DNA of 48,937 bases from Oscillospiraceae bacterium (GCA_017502265.1 JAFVVI010000030.1:1-48937); one strand, 5' to 3'. Positions 6,328-14,840 are shown, counted from the first letter of the stretch. A program made the numbers and translations. The notes: generated by a model from the sequence alone, not told the origin.

Positions 6328-7764
6328 TTAGCCGTTAATGGTCTCCAGCAACACAGTACGGAGGACCTGGGGATCACAGTTGCCCTTCAGTTCCCGCATA
6401 CACTTGCCGAACAGGGCCATCAGCGCCTTTTCCTTGCCGCTCTTGAAGTCCTCCACGGACTTGGGATCTGCGGCAACAACAGCCTTGACCACAGCCTTAA
6501 TATTATCCGTATCATTGGAGATAATCAGACCGTTCTGCTCTGCATAGGTCAGGGGGTCGATATCCTCTTCAAACATAGCAGCCAGGATCTTCCGGCCGTT
6601 GGCGCTGCCCACCTTGCCGTCGGCCACCAAAGCAATCAGCTTACCCAGGGCCTTGCCGCTGATGGGCAGGGCGTCCACGGTCATTTGCTTCTTGTTAAGG
6701 ATCTTCATGCAGTCGGAGATCAGCCAGTTGGCCACTTCCTTGGCCCGGCCGCACTGGGCGGTGGCTTCCTCGAAGCAGTCGCACATCTGACGGCTCTGGA
6801 TCAGCTGGTCTGCATCATATTCGGTCAGGCCCAGCTCATTCACATAGCGCTCCTTCTTGACCTCGGGGAACTCCGGCAGAGAGGCCTTGATCCGGTCATA
6901 CCATTCGTCGTCAATGACGATGGGCATAATGTTGGGGTCAGGGAAATACCGGTAATCGCCGGCGGTCTCCTTGGTACGCATAGCGTAGCTCTTGCCCTTG
7001 ATATCGTCCCACCGGCGGGTCTCCTGCACCAGCTCGTCGGAGCCGGATTCGATGCAATCGATATGCCGGGCGGTTTCGTACTCAATGGCCCGGACGATGG
7101 CGGACAGAGAGTTCATATTCTTCATCTCAGTACGGACACCCAGCTTGGTGCTGCCCACAGGACGGACAGACAGATTCACATCGCAGCGCATAGAGCCCTG
7201 CTCCATACGGCAGCCGGAGACCTTTGCAAACCGCAGCAGGGAGCGCAGCCGCTCCAGATAGGCCACCACCTCTTCGGCGCTGGACAGGTCCGGCTGGCTG
7301 ACGATCTCGATCAGCGGAACGCTGGTACGGTTAAAGTCCACCAAGGAAGTATCGGTCCATTCATCGTGGACCAGCTTACCGGCGTCCTCCTCCATATGGA
7401 TCTGCTTGATGCGGATATCCTTAGGACCGTTGGCGGTCTGGATGGTCACAGTACCATTGACGCAGACGGGGGCAAACCACTGGGTGGTCTGGTAGGAGCA
7501 AGGCAGGTCCGGGTAATAATAGCTCTTTTTATCAAAGGTGGTCACGCGGTTGATATGACAGTTGAGCATCATACCGGCGGTCATACCCAGATCCACTGCG
7601 TGCTTGTTGACGATGGGCAGCATACCGGGCATACCGCAGCAGGCGGGGCAAACATGCTCGTTCTGCTCGCCGCCGAATTTTGCGGAGCAGGAGCAGAAGA
7701 TCTTGGACTCGGTGGCCATTTCCACATGGACCTCCAAGCCGATGACGGTTTCATACTTTTGCAT
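6328..7764 (-). CDS. gatB: Asp-tRNA(Asn)/Glu-tRNA(Gln) amidotransferase subunit B
   Basis: 478 residues, the normal length for GatB, the subunit that phosphorylates the mischarged aminoacyl-tRNA and uses ammonia to amidate it. Conserved features are visible: IGLEVHVEM at residue 9, PACCGMPGMLP, SYYYPDLPCSYQTTQ, IHMEEDAGKL, TSVPLIEIVSQPD and the C-terminal YqeY-like helical tRNA-binding domain. The start ATG 7764 overlaps the gatA stop by one base, behind GGAGGG. It is the last gene of the T-box controlled aspS-gatC-gatA-gatB operon. GatB looks intact although its partner GatA does not, so the kinase and transamidase steps may still work with free or externally supplied ammonia. Confidence 0.96.
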   Translation of the reverse strand: MQKYETVIGLEVHVEMATESKIFCSCSAKFGGEQNEHVCPACCGMPGMLPIVNKHAVDLGMTAGMMLNCHINRVTTFDKKSYYYPDLPCSYQTTQWFAPVCVNGTVTIQTANGPKDIRIKQIHMEEDAGKLVHDEWTDTSLVDFNRTSVPLIEIVSQPDLSSAEEVVAYLERLRSLLRFAKVSGCRMEQGSMRCDVNLSVRPVGSTKLGVRTEMKNMNSLSAIVRAIEYETARHIDCIESGSDELVQETRRWDDIKGKSYAMRTKETAGDYRYFPDPNIMPIVIDDEWYDRIKASLPEFPEVKKERYVNELGLTEYDADQLIQSRQMCDCFEEATAQCGRAKEVANWLISDCMKILNKKQMTVDALPISGKALGKLIALVADGKVGSANGRKILAAMFEEDIDPLTYAEQNGLIISNDTDNIKAVVKAVVAADPKSVEDFKSGKEKALMALFGKCMRELKGNCDPQVLRTVLLETING

Positions 7765-8948
7765 TATTTACCCTCCTTCCCGTAGCACTGGGCAACATCC
7801 AGCATACTGCTCTCAGAGAATGCCGGGCCAACCAGCTGGACGCCGCCGGCAATCACGGCAGGCAGGCCGGTAATGGATGCAGGGGCGGTAAAGAGCGCCT
7901 CCTGGCAGGCAAGATACTGATCAGCCTTTACATCCTCCACTGTATAGCGCTGCTTTGCGCAGGCCGGGAGCAGTACGCAGTCATATTTGGTAAACAGGTC
8001 CGCAAAGGCTTCTGCCACCACACGGCGGATACGCAGGGACTTGTCGTACATCTTTTCGTAATTGTTGGTAGACAGCACATCAGAGCCGAAGAGGATCATG
8101 GTCTTGAGCACATCACCGAAGGCCTCGGTGCGGCTACCCGTGTACAGTTCATCGATATTCGTGTAGTTGGGCGTACGGTAGCCGTACTTCACACCATCAT
8201 AGCGGGAGACATTGTTGCACAGCTCGGCGGCCATCAGCGCATTCCACGCGGTCTTTGCGGCAGACATGCATTCCACCTCTACCTTTTCGCAGGCAATGCC
8301 CTTGCTCTCCAGGAAAGCCTGGAAAGCGGCCACCTTTGCCTGGGTATCGGCATCGGCTGCTGCGGTAATATCGGCAAGGATCGCCACCTTTTTGATGTCC
8401 TTGGGCTGGGTGTACATACTCTGGGGCAGGCTGGTGCCGTCCTTTTCGTCATAGCCCGCCACGGCGGCAAGCACCTGCCGGCAGGTCTCAGCAGTAGTGG
8501 CAGCAACGCCCACGGTCTCGCCGGAGCAGGCTACGGGGATGGTGCCGAAGCGGGACACGGTGCCGTAGGTGGGCTTGACATAGTACTGGCCAGCCAGGGC
8601 GGCAGCCCGTCTGGGCGCACCGTTTACATCCATCTGCAAAGCGGCGCAGACTTCGCCCTTTTCCAGCAGCTCGTTGGCGGCATACACCAGAGTACCGTCT
8701 TCCTTGGCGCAGGCGCCAAAATAAGAGGTCTCGCCCAGCAGGTCAATGGCAAACTCGCCCACATTAGCCTTGCCGCCAATGGTATAACCGGCCTTCTGCA
8801 GCCGGGTTGCCACCTCAGCCTCGAACAGGCTCACATAGCCGTCCAGCATCTTGGAGCCGGCGGTGGTGGGCAAATCTTTCGTCAAAATCAGATCGTCCAG
8901 CGCCACGCGCTTTTCGCCGGCGCTACCTTCGTTAATCATCAGTTTCAT
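7764..8948 (-). CDS. gatA: GatA-like amidase subunit, shortened and lacking catalytic serines
   Basis: 394 residues from ATG 8948 (AAGGAG upstream), against about 480-490 for typical GatA. The N-terminal 55 residues or so are missing. The first conserved segment is present (DLILTKDLPTTAGSKML, Lys24 equivalent to the catalytic Lys of IKDN), and ETSYFG aligns with ENSAFG. The following Gly/Ser loop GGSSGGSA, which carries the cis-serine, is absent, replaced by about 20 unrelated residues. The nucleophile motif DTGGSIRQPA reads DVNGAPRRAA, so Ala111 replaces the serine. KPTYGTVSRFG and the rest of the fold are retained. The DNA codes GGT GCG CCC here, so the Ala is not a translation error. Operon context assigns it as GatA; glutaminase activity is predicted lost. 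Confidence 0.85.
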   Translation of the reverse strand: MKLMINEGSAGEKRVALDDLILTKDLPTTAGSKMLDGYVSLFEAEVATRLQKAGYTIGGKANVGEFAIDLLGETSYFGACAKEDGTLVYAANELLEKGEVCAALQMDVNGAPRRAAALAGQYYVKPTYGTVSRFGTIPVACSGETVGVAATTAETCRQVLAAVAGYDEKDGTSLPQSMYTQPKDIKKVAILADITAAADADTQAKVAAFQAFLESKGIACEKVEVECMSAAKTAWNALMAAELCNNVSRYDGVKYGYRTPNYTNIDELYTGSRTEAFGDVLKTMILFGSDVLSTNNYEKMYDKSLRIRRVVAEAFADLFTKYDCVLLPACAKQRYTVEDVKADQYLACQEALFTAPASITGLPAVIAGGVQLVGPAFSESSMLDVAQCYGKEGK

Positions 8949-8958
8949 ATAAAACTCC

Positions 8959-9240
8959 TTACTCCACCACACGGGGAACTTGCCAATAGCCGTCCATGGT
9001 CTCGGGAGCGCCCTTCTGCAGGTCCTCACGGGAGAACTTCTGCATAGCTACATCCTCACGGACTACGGTATTGATGGGCATCACATGCACCATACGCTCC
9101 ACGCTCTCAGTATCGATGGCGCTGAGCTTTTCAAGCTGGCTATGCTGCTGGTTCAAAAACGCCAGCACGGTTTCCTTTTGGGTGTCGGTAAGCTGCAGCT
9201 GGTTTTCCTTTTCCAGTCTGCGCAGTACTTCTTTATCCAT
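8959..9240 (-). CDS. gatC: amidotransferase subunit C
   Basis: 93 residues, the usual length of GatC, the small subunit that wraps around GatA and stabilises its contact with GatB. The sequence is divergent but keeps the helical N-terminus, the HVMPINTVVREDV segment and the family-typical C-terminus DGYWQVPRVVE. It lies between aspS (15 bases away) and gatA (10 bases away) on the same strand, within the T-box operon. Its conservation suggests that a complex is still assembled even though the GatA partner lacks catalytic residues. Confidence 0.9.
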   Translation of the reverse strand: MDKEVLRRLEKENQLQLTDTQKETVLAFLNQQHSQLEKLSAIDTESVERMVHVMPINTVVREDVAMQKFSREDLQKGAPETMDGYWQVPRVVE

Positions 9241-9255
9241 AAGCGGTTTCCTTTC

Positions 9256-11019
9256 TTAGTCCCGGACCTTGATGTGAACCTCACGGAGCTGCTGCTCGGT
9301 GACCTCGCCGGGGGCGCCCATCATCACATCCTGGGCATTGCCGTTCAGGGGGAATGCGATGACATCACGGATGGTATCCTCCTCGGCGATCAGCATCACC
9401 ATACGGTCAACACCGGGGGCCATACCTGCGTGGGGAGGCGCGCCGTAGGAGAATGCCGTATACAAAGCGCCGAACTTGGCCTTCACATCCTCCTCGCCGT
9501 AGCCGGCGATCTCAAAGGCCTTCTTCATAATGTTGGGGTTGTGGTTACGCACAGCGCCGGAGGACAGCTCCACGCCGTTGCAGACGATATCGTACTGGTA
9601 AGCAAAGATCTCCAGCGGATCCTTGTTCAGCAGGGCGTCCATACCGCCCTGGGGCATGGAGAAGGGGTTGTGGGTAAAGTCGATCTGGTTGGTCTCTTCG
9701 TTGCGCTCGTACATGGGGAAGTCCACGATATAGCAGAACTCGAAGCGGTCCTTGCGGATCAGGTCCAGTTCCTTGGCGATCCAGGTACGCATCTGGCCGG
9801 CCAAGTGGTTCACCACTGCAGGAGCATCGCTGATGAAGAACAAGGTCTCGCCGTCCTTAATGCCAACCAGCTCGGTCAGCTCGGCCTTCTCGGCTTCAGA
9901 CAGGAACTTGGCGATGGGACCCTTGTACTCGCCGCCCTCCAGGGTGATATAACCAACACCGAAGCGCATACCGATGCTTCTGGAGTAGGTGTCGATATCC
10001 TTTTCAAAGGCCTTCTTGCCGTCCTTCTTGGCCAGGTAGTTGGCAACGATACCACGAACCTGCTTGCCCTTGAAGGGAATGGTGCGGCCATTGATGGTCT
10101 CAAATTCGTGCGTGCCGAAGTACTCGGTCAGGTCCTGGATCTCCAGGGGGTTGCGCAGGTCGGGCTTGTCGGTACCGTAGCGCAGCATAGCTTCAGCGAA
10201 GGGAATGCGGCGGAAAGGAGGCTTGGAGACTTCCTTGTCGGTGAATTCCTTGAAGGTGTTGTAGATAACGGTTTCAGCGACCTCGAACACATCCTCCTGC
10301 GTAGCAAAGGACATCTCAAAGTCCAGCTGATAGAACTCGCCGGGAGAACGGTCCTGCCGGGCATCCTCGTCACGGAAGCAGGGGGCAATCTGGAAGTAGC
10401 GGTCAAAGCCGGAGGCCATCAGCAGCTGCTTGAACTGCTGGGGAGCCTGGGGCAAGGCATAGAACTTGCCCTTATGCTTCCGGCTGGGCACCAGATAGTC
10501 GCGGGCGCCCTCAGGGGAAGATGCGGTCAGAATGGGGGTCTGGATCTCCATAAAGCCCAGGGCCTCCATCTGCTTTCTCAGGAAAGAGATCACCTTGGCC
10601 CGCAGGACGATATTGCCGTGGATCTTGTCGTTCCGCAGGTCCAGGAAACGGTACTTCAGACGCACATCCTCACGGGTCTGGGTGGAAGCGCTGATATCAA
10701 AGGGCAGGGCCGGCAGGCTGGGTCCCAGGATCTCCACCCGGCTTACCCGGACTTCGATCATACCGGTCTGCAGCTTGGGGTTGACGGTCTCTTCGTCCCG
10801 CTTGCAGACTTCGCCCTCTGCCAGAATAACGGTTTCTTTGCCCACGCCTTCCATCAGAGATTCGTCGGACAGGACCACCTGGGTAATGCCGTAGTGATCC
10901 CGCAGGTCCACAAAAATGACGCCGCCGTGGTCACGGATGGTATCGACCCAGCCGGTGAGCTTGACGGTCTGGCCGATATGATCTGTGTTCAGTTCGTTAC
11001 AAGTGTGAGTTCTCAGCAT
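9256..11019 (-). CDS. aspS: aspartyl-tRNA synthetase, predicted non-discriminating
   Basis: 587 residues, class II bacterial AspRS: anticodon-binding OB fold at residues 1-105 (GWVDTIRDHGGVIFVDLRD), motif 1 and 2 segments (FLDLRNDKIHGNI, FRDEDARQDRSPGEFYQLD), the GAD insertion, and motif 3 GMAPGVDRMVML. I chose ATG 11019 over 11034 because GGAGG lies 8 bases before it and inside the longer frame. His31 in RDHGG is the residue associated with non-discriminating AspRS, which charges both tRNA-Asp and tRNA-Asn. That fits a GatCAB route to Asn-tRNA(Asn), with gatC, gatA and gatB directly downstream. Expression is controlled by a T-box leader. Confidence 0.96.
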   Translation of the reverse strand: MLRTHTCNELNTDHIGQTVKLTGWVDTIRDHGGVIFVDLRDHYGITQVVLSDESLMEGVGKETVILAEGEVCKRDEETVNPKLQTGMIEVRVSRVEILGPSLPALPFDISASTQTREDVRLKYRFLDLRNDKIHGNIVLRAKVISFLRKQMEALGFMEIQTPILTASSPEGARDYLVPSRKHKGKFYALPQAPQQFKQLLMASGFDRYFQIAPCFRDEDARQDRSPGEFYQLDFEMSFATQEDVFEVAETVIYNTFKEFTDKEVSKPPFRRIPFAEAMLRYGTDKPDLRNPLEIQDLTEYFGTHEFETINGRTIPFKGKQVRGIVANYLAKKDGKKAFEKDIDTYSRSIGMRFGVGYITLEGGEYKGPIAKFLSEAEKAELTELVGIKDGETLFFISDAPAVVNHLAGQMRTWIAKELDLIRKDRFEFCYIVDFPMYERNEETNQIDFTHNPFSMPQGGMDALLNKDPLEIFAYQYDIVCNGVELSSGAVRNHNPNIMKKAFEIAGYGEEDVKAKFGALYTAFSYGAPPHAGMAPGVDRMVMLIAEEDTIRDVIAFPLNGNAQDVMMGAPGEVTEQQLREVHIKVRD

Positions 11020-11072
11020 ACTATATTCCTCCATTAATCAATATCTTGTGATGTTTGGCTACGGTTATACAA

Positions 11073-11325
11073 AAACAAAAAAGACACCGTTCGCCCAAAT
11101 ATGGGACGAAAGGCATCTTCCGCGGTACCACCCAAATTGATCGCAAAGCGATCCACTCTTGTGCTTTAACGCAGCATAACGGGCGGGTCTACCTCCCCAA
11201 ATGGGGGCTCTTCCGCCGGCTCCGGAGTGTTCTTCTCGCAAGGGGCATTACTGTCTTCCCACCGCCGACAGCTCTCTTGGAATGCGATCCTCAGGATACT
11301 GGCTCCATCACAGCCATTTTTAACA
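11073..11325 (-). promoter_or_regulatory. T-box riboswitch leader of aspS-gatCAB
   Basis: On the minus strand the T-box bulge motif GGGTGGTACCGCGG lies at 11133-11120, preceded by about 190 bases of leader. It is followed by a terminator stem (AAGATGCCTTTCGTCCC against GGGCGAACGGTGTCTT) and a T run ending near 11073. T-boxes sense uncharged tRNA; by gene context this one should read tRNA-Asp or tRNA-Asn. I could not place the specifier codon with confidence. Confidence 0.92.
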
Positions 11326-11330
11326 GTGGG

Positions 11331-11359
11331 AGTATACCACATTCCGAGCCAAATGTCAA
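11331..11359 (-). promoter_or_regulatory. sigma-A promoter of the aspS T-box leader
   Basis: On the minus strand: TTGACA (11359-11354), 17-base spacer, TATACT (11336-11331). Confidence 0.88.
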
Positions 11360-11413
11360 CACAGAACCGCAAGGTTTTGGCCACCCAAAACACTTTATTT
11401 TTTCACTTTCCCA

Positions 11414-11442
11414 TAGATATTTCCAATATTTTGCTGTATAAT
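11414..11442 (+). promoter_or_regulatory. promoter of SDR gene
   Basis: TAGATA (11414-11419), 17-base spacer, perfect TATAAT (11437-11442); 27 bases upstream of the start codon. Confidence 0.6.
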
Positions 11443-11469
11443 GGGTACAAACCTACAGGGAGGGTCGGT

Positions 11470-12177
11470 ATGGAATTTCAAGATAAGGTAGTCGTCATCA
11501 CCGGCGGCGCCGGCGGGATCGGCAAATGTATCGCAGAGGAATTTGCAAAAAACGGCGCCCATGTGCGGGTAATCGACTGCATTGACGGCGAGCATTTCGT
11601 TGGCGACATCGGCAACAAGGACACATTGGAGGCCTTTGCCCAAAGTGTCATCGGGGAATTTGGCCGGGTGGATGTACTGGTCAACAACGCACCACCCCGT
11701 TTTATTGGCATTGACGCATGCTCCTACGAACAGTTTCAGCAGGCACTGGCCGTTGGAGTCACCGCGCCCTTTTATCTTGCAAAACGTTTCTCTGCGCACT
11801 TTGCCCCCGGAGCAAGTATCATCAATATCTCCTCCTCCCGGGATCGGATGAGCCAGCCCCAGAGCGAAAGCTACACTGCTGCCAAAGGCGGCATCTCGGC
11901 GCTGACCCACGCATTGGCCGTGAGCTTTGCCGGCCGGGTGCGGGTCAATTCTGTATCCCCCGGCTGGATCGATAACCAATATGCCGTTTACGAAGGCCCG
12001 GATGCCGTGCAGCAGCCTGCCGGCCGGGTGGGCAACCCTATGGATATCGCCAATATGGTACTGTTTCTGGCGTCGGAAAAGGCAGGTTTTATTACCGGCG
12101 AAGATATCTGCATAGACGGCGGACAGACCAAGCTGATGATCTACCACGGCGATCACGGCTGGACATTCACCCCATAA
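11470..12177 (+). CDS. short-chain dehydrogenase/reductase
   Basis: 235 residues, a classical SDR oxidoreductase with a Rossmann fold. Visible motifs are the nucleotide-binding TGGAGGIG (11-18), NNA (72-74), the catalytic serine region INISSS (119-123), and YTAAK (Tyr135, Lys139); SPGWID and the C-terminal GEDICIDGGQTK are also typical. The start at ATG 11470 follows GGGAGGG; the longer frame from 11227 runs through the divergent T-box leader and is not real. Cofactor preference cannot be called firmly: an acidic Asp36 after beta2 (RVIDC) suggests NAD(H). It is a single-gene unit with its own promoter and terminator. The substrate is unknown. Confidence 0.9.
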   Translation: MEFQDKVVVITGGAGGIGKCIAEEFAKNGAHVRVIDCIDGEHFVGDIGNKDTLEAFAQSVIGEFGRVDVLVNNAPPRFIGIDACSYEQFQQALAVGVTAPFYLAKRFSAHFAPGASIINISSSRDRMSQPQSESYTAAKGGISALTHALAVSFAGRVRVNSVSPGWIDNQYAVYEGPDAVQQPAGRVGNPMDIANMVLFLASEKAGFITGEDICIDGGQTKLMIYHGDHGWTFTP

Positions 12178-12182
12178 AGCAA

Positions 12183-12216
12183 AACCCCCCGGACTCCAAT
12201 GGAGTCCGGGGGTTAA
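12183..12216. terminator. bidirectional terminator
   Basis: CCCCCGGACTCC pairs with GGAGTCCGGGGG around AAT between the convergent SDR and membrane-protein genes. Confidence 0.85.
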
Positions 12217-12221
12217 CCGTC

Positions 12222-13637
12222 TTATTGTAGCTTTTCCGGTTTGTTCATCTGAAATTCAGCGAAGGCAAGCACCGCTGAATAGGTCAGCACAGGACCTACA
12301 TTGAAAAAGTGGCAATCCACAATGCTGGTCAAAAGCAGCGCAAGCACAGACAATCCTAAAAAGAGTTTCTCCGTGGAGAAATCCTTCACAAACAGACGGA
12401 TGGTCTGTACCCTGTGGAACAGGTAACCGGCAAGGCAGACCACTCCGCCGGTGGCCAGAAGCTGCACCAGAGTATTGTGCCACCGGGGCGGGAACAGCAT
12501 GGAGAAGGTATCCGCCGTTGCCCAGGCATAGGGCCAATAATCTACCGGGTAAAAAGATCCGCCAAACACAGGGAATTTCAAAAACTGCTTCATGCCCTCG
12601 CGGTAGTTCGTGATACGCTCCGGAGACTCCAAGCCTTCAGTTTGAAAATCGCTGAACAGCTGCTGAATCGGTTCCCAGCATCTTGCCACGGCAAATATCA
12701 GCAGAGCCAACACACCTATATGCATCCATATCTGCCGGCGGGCATTGCGGCTATGAACCAGAGAAAGAATGTAGCTAAGCGTAAAGATCACCGTACCAAA
12801 CAGGATCGAGCCTCTGGAACAGGTAAACAGCAAAATCACATAGAACAGCAGGGCCGACAGGTAGGCAAAACCACCATACCGTTTTCCTGTCAGCAGGAAG
12901 GATAACGGGATAATAATTGTCAACAGCGCGCCGATGCTATTGTAATGTCCCCAACCGGTAGCGATTTCCACCCGGGAGATCGCACCGTTGACGATTACCT
13001 CTTTGGCAGCATAGATATTCAGCATCTCTGCCACCAATATGTAACCCACGCAAATCGCTGTCCAGGGCAGATACTCTCTGGGTGCAAGCTCCCACTTGAC
13101 GGCGCCGCTGAGCAGAAAATAAAGACCGGCAACCGCCACTAACTGAATAAAGGAGAACAGCAAATTCCGCAGACCGTACTCCGACCACTGGCCGCTGGTC
13201 AAGCCGGAGATGGCATAGGTAATAGCCAAAACCAGCATGCCGGGCAACAGCGAACGCCTTTTATGCAAAAACTTCTTTCCGCCAAAGTCCGGGTCTGTCA
13301 CCAGTCGGTAAACCAGACTGACTGCCAACAGCACCAGCAAACTCCATAAAACAATACCTGCACCGGACAGAGAGAAGATAGAATCCTCTTCCAGTCCCGG
13401 ATTATTGCTTAAAGACGGAGAAATATAGCCACAGGCAAAGATCGGAAAAATGGGCAACATATCTCTGGCAAACAGGCAAATGTAGATACCCGTCAGAATA
13501 ATAACCGGATAGACATACGCTTCCCAACCCAGCACATTGCAAAACAAGGTCAGCATCCCCAGGCAGATAAAATACACCGGAGAATATAAAAATTGATTCA
13601 TCCACTCACACACCGGGGTGGAACGATTTAATCGCAC
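12222..13637 (-). CDS. O-antigen ligase/polymerase-like membrane protein
   Basis: 471 residues and about 10-12 predicted membrane spans. The central region (about 280-330) has the O-antigen ligase family pattern: hydrophobic helices with FTCSRGSILFGTVIF, and a periplasmic-type loop containing WHNTLVQLLATGG before the final helices. Members join or polymerise glycans outside the membrane; in Gram-positives they often make exopolysaccharide or teichoic-type polymers. I place the start at GTG 13637, seven bases after GGGAGG, rather than the GTG at 13643 that abuts it. No other polysaccharide genes are adjacent, so the polymer is unknown. It is a monocistronic unit with a strong promoter. Confidence 0.75.
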   Translation of the reverse strand: MRLNRSTPVCEWMNQFLYSPVYFICLGMLTLFCNVLGWEAYVYPVIILTGIYICLFARDMLPIFPIFACGYISPSLSNNPGLEEDSIFSLSGAGIVLWSLLVLLAVSLVYRLVTDPDFGGKKFLHKRRSLLPGMLVLAITYAISGLTSGQWSEYGLRNLLFSFIQLVAVAGLYFLLSGAVKWELAPREYLPWTAICVGYILVAEMLNIYAAKEVIVNGAISRVEIATGWGHYNSIGALLTIIIPLSFLLTGKRYGGFAYLSALLFYVILLFTCSRGSILFGTVIFTLSYILSLVHSRNARRQIWMHIGVLALLIFAVARCWEPIQQLFSDFQTEGLESPERITNYREGMKQFLKFPVFGGSFYPVDYWPYAWATADTFSMLFPPRWHNTLVQLLATGGVVCLAGYLFHRVQTIRLFVKDFSTEKLFLGLSVLALLLTSIVDCHFFNVGPVLTYSAVLAFAEFQMNKPEKLQ

Positions 13638-13679
13638 AAGCACACCTCCCTACCGGGAAAAATGTAAACACTCTAACGA

Positions 13680-13708
13680 ATTATAGCACAGAAAAACCAA
13701 ACGGTCAA
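13680..13708 (-). promoter_or_regulatory. sigma-A promoter of O-antigen-ligase-like gene
   Basis: On the minus strand: TTGACC (13708-13703), 17-base spacer, TATAAT (13685-13680). Confidence 0.82.
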
Positions 13709-13750
13709 GTTTTATCGTTTTTTACTTTTTTCTCTGATACCCTCACAAGC

Positions 13751-13784
13751 AAAAAACACCCCGGCGCGAAATGCGACGGGGTGT
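13751..13784 (-). terminator. intrinsic terminator after holin-like gene
   Basis: ACACCCCGTCGC pairs with GCGCCGGGGTGT (one mismatch), followed by TTTTTT on the minus strand. Confidence 0.8.
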
Positions 13785-13788
13785 AGGC

Positions 13789-14241
13789 TCATAGGCCGGC
13801 AGCGCCGGCCCGCTCATGCTGGGTGCCGAAATAAAAAGATACCACCATGGATACGATAATCATGACATTATCCGCCTGTATCTGCCCCCGCAGGGCCAGA
13901 ATCACAAATACGCTCACCACCAAAAAGGTAACGATGGTCTTTACCTTCAGCAGTTCCGCAATTTTCTTTGCAATCTCTTTCATTGCCATCACGCCCCCCC
14001 TTTCCAGGTCTGTGAGTCTGTGGTTGATCACCTTGATCTGCTCCTCCACCACAGGCATCCGCCGGGCAAATCCATTGTGCTCCCGAACTTCCCGGGTCAG
14101 GGCATCGATTTTGGTGTCGGTCACCGCCTGGGAGGTCTGGATGCTGGCCGCGGTCTTCCGGACAGTGGCAAAATTGGAAATCACTACCCCGGTCAGCGAC
14201 AGCACGCCGGAAATCAACGCCACAACAATTGCATCGCTCAT
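13789..14241 (-). CDS. phage holin/XhlA-like membrane protein (prophage remnant)
   Basis: 150 residues. There is a membrane segment at about 5-24 (VVALISGVLSLTGVVISNF), a central coiled region with many charged residues (30-95) and two more spans (103-120 and 125-140). This arrangement fits the small membrane proteins of phage lysis cassettes. Its ATG overlaps the stop of the endolysin fragment by four bases (ATGA), as in a phage lysis module where endolysin and holin are coupled. It is the last gene of a prophage deletion scar. The reading frame is intact, but with the endolysin truncated it is unlikely to serve in lysis. Confidence 0.7.
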   Translation of the reverse strand: MSDAIVVALISGVLSLTGVVISNFATVRKTAASIQTSQAVTDTKIDALTREVREHNGFARRMPVVEEQIKVINHRLTDLERGGVMAMKEIAKKIAELLKVKTIVTFLVVSVFVILALRGQIQADNVMIIVSMVVSFYFGTQHERAGAAGL

Positions 14242-14550
14242 TGGCCCTTCGCCTCCTGTTCCATACCCAGCAGCTTCTGCCAGGTCTTATGGCCGGCGGT
14301 AATTTCACCGTCTACCCAGCACCTGTTGTCCCGTTGGAACGCCTGCACGGCCGCAGAGAACATAACCCCGGCAACGCCGTCGGCATCGCCCACTTGGGTA
14401 TAACCCAGTGCATACAACCGCTTCTGCACAGGCTCTACAGCAGCATGTGTATAATTTTTATATGCAGACAAAGTTACTGTCTTGGACAGGGTTTCCGGTC
14501 CTGCAATGCCATCCACAGCGGCGCCGCAAGCTTTCTGCACATCTCGGACA
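14238..14550 (-). pseudogene. 3' fragment of phage endolysin (peptidoglycan-binding domains)
   Basis: The readable frame begins at the deletion join (about 14550) and ends at 14238. It encodes the end of one PG_binding_1 repeat (VQKACGAAVDGIAGPETLSKT) and a complete second one (AAVEPVQKRLYALGYTQV, then GVMFSAAVQAFQRDN), the usual C-terminal layout of phage amidase endolysins. The enzymatic N-terminus is missing: upstream the sequence becomes terminase in another frame. The GTG at 14540 could start a short protein, but the domain boundary shows this is a remnant. Its stop overlaps the holin-like start. Confidence 0.78.
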
Positions 14551-14773
14551 AACCGAAATGCTTGCCCAGCAGCTCCAGAGCCTTCATTTTATCATAGAAT
14601 TTTACCTTTACGCCGGCGCTTCCCTTTTCGATGGATGCGATGGCCGCGCCCTGCAAGGGCTTTAAGCCCAACTTCAGCGTCCCGTCGCTGTCCATATAGT
14701 CCGGCACCCGGGCAAAGGCAATGGCCGCCAATTCCTGCAAGACCCGTTCGGGAGAAATCTTTTTCCTGGCCAT
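14474..14773 (-). pseudogene. phage terminase small subunit, 5' part fused out of frame to endolysin
   Basis: ATG 14773 with GGAGGG upstream opens a 99-residue frame. The first 75 residues (MARKKISPERVL to LLGKHFGL) look like a terminase small subunit; KVKFYDKMKALELLGKHFGL is a familiar stretch from that family. The last 24 residues are endolysin DNA read in the wrong frame, so the join lies at about 14545-14550. A terminase small subunit opens a phage late region and endolysin/holin closes it, so one deletion removed nearly the whole prophage. Confidence 0.75.
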
Positions 14774-14794
14774 AAATCCCTCCTTCCAATAAAA

Positions 14795-14838
14795 CAAGCG
14801 AAGCATCGGACAGGTCTGGTTGCCCGATTGCTTCGCTG
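14795..14838 (-). terminator. hairpin upstream of terminase remnant
   Basis: AGCGAAGCAATCGG (minus strand) pairs with CCGATGCTTCGCT with one bulge, followed by TTGTTTTATT. It is probably the terminator of a lost upstream transcript. Confidence 0.55.
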
Positions 14839-14840
14839 GT

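Noticed and set aside
6286..7785. 499-codon open frame antisense to gatB
   Set aside because: A shadow frame: low-complexity His/Gly/Leu-rich translation, while gatB on the other strand has full family motifs.
8980..11037. 685-codon open frame antisense to aspS and gatC
   Set aside because: It mirrors the third-base bias of the real genes, has no ribosome-binding site and no domain, and crosses three genes.
12222..13637. Polysaccharide biosynthesis cluster
   Set aside because: Only one glycan-related membrane protein is present; no glycosyltransferase or flippase genes are adjacent.
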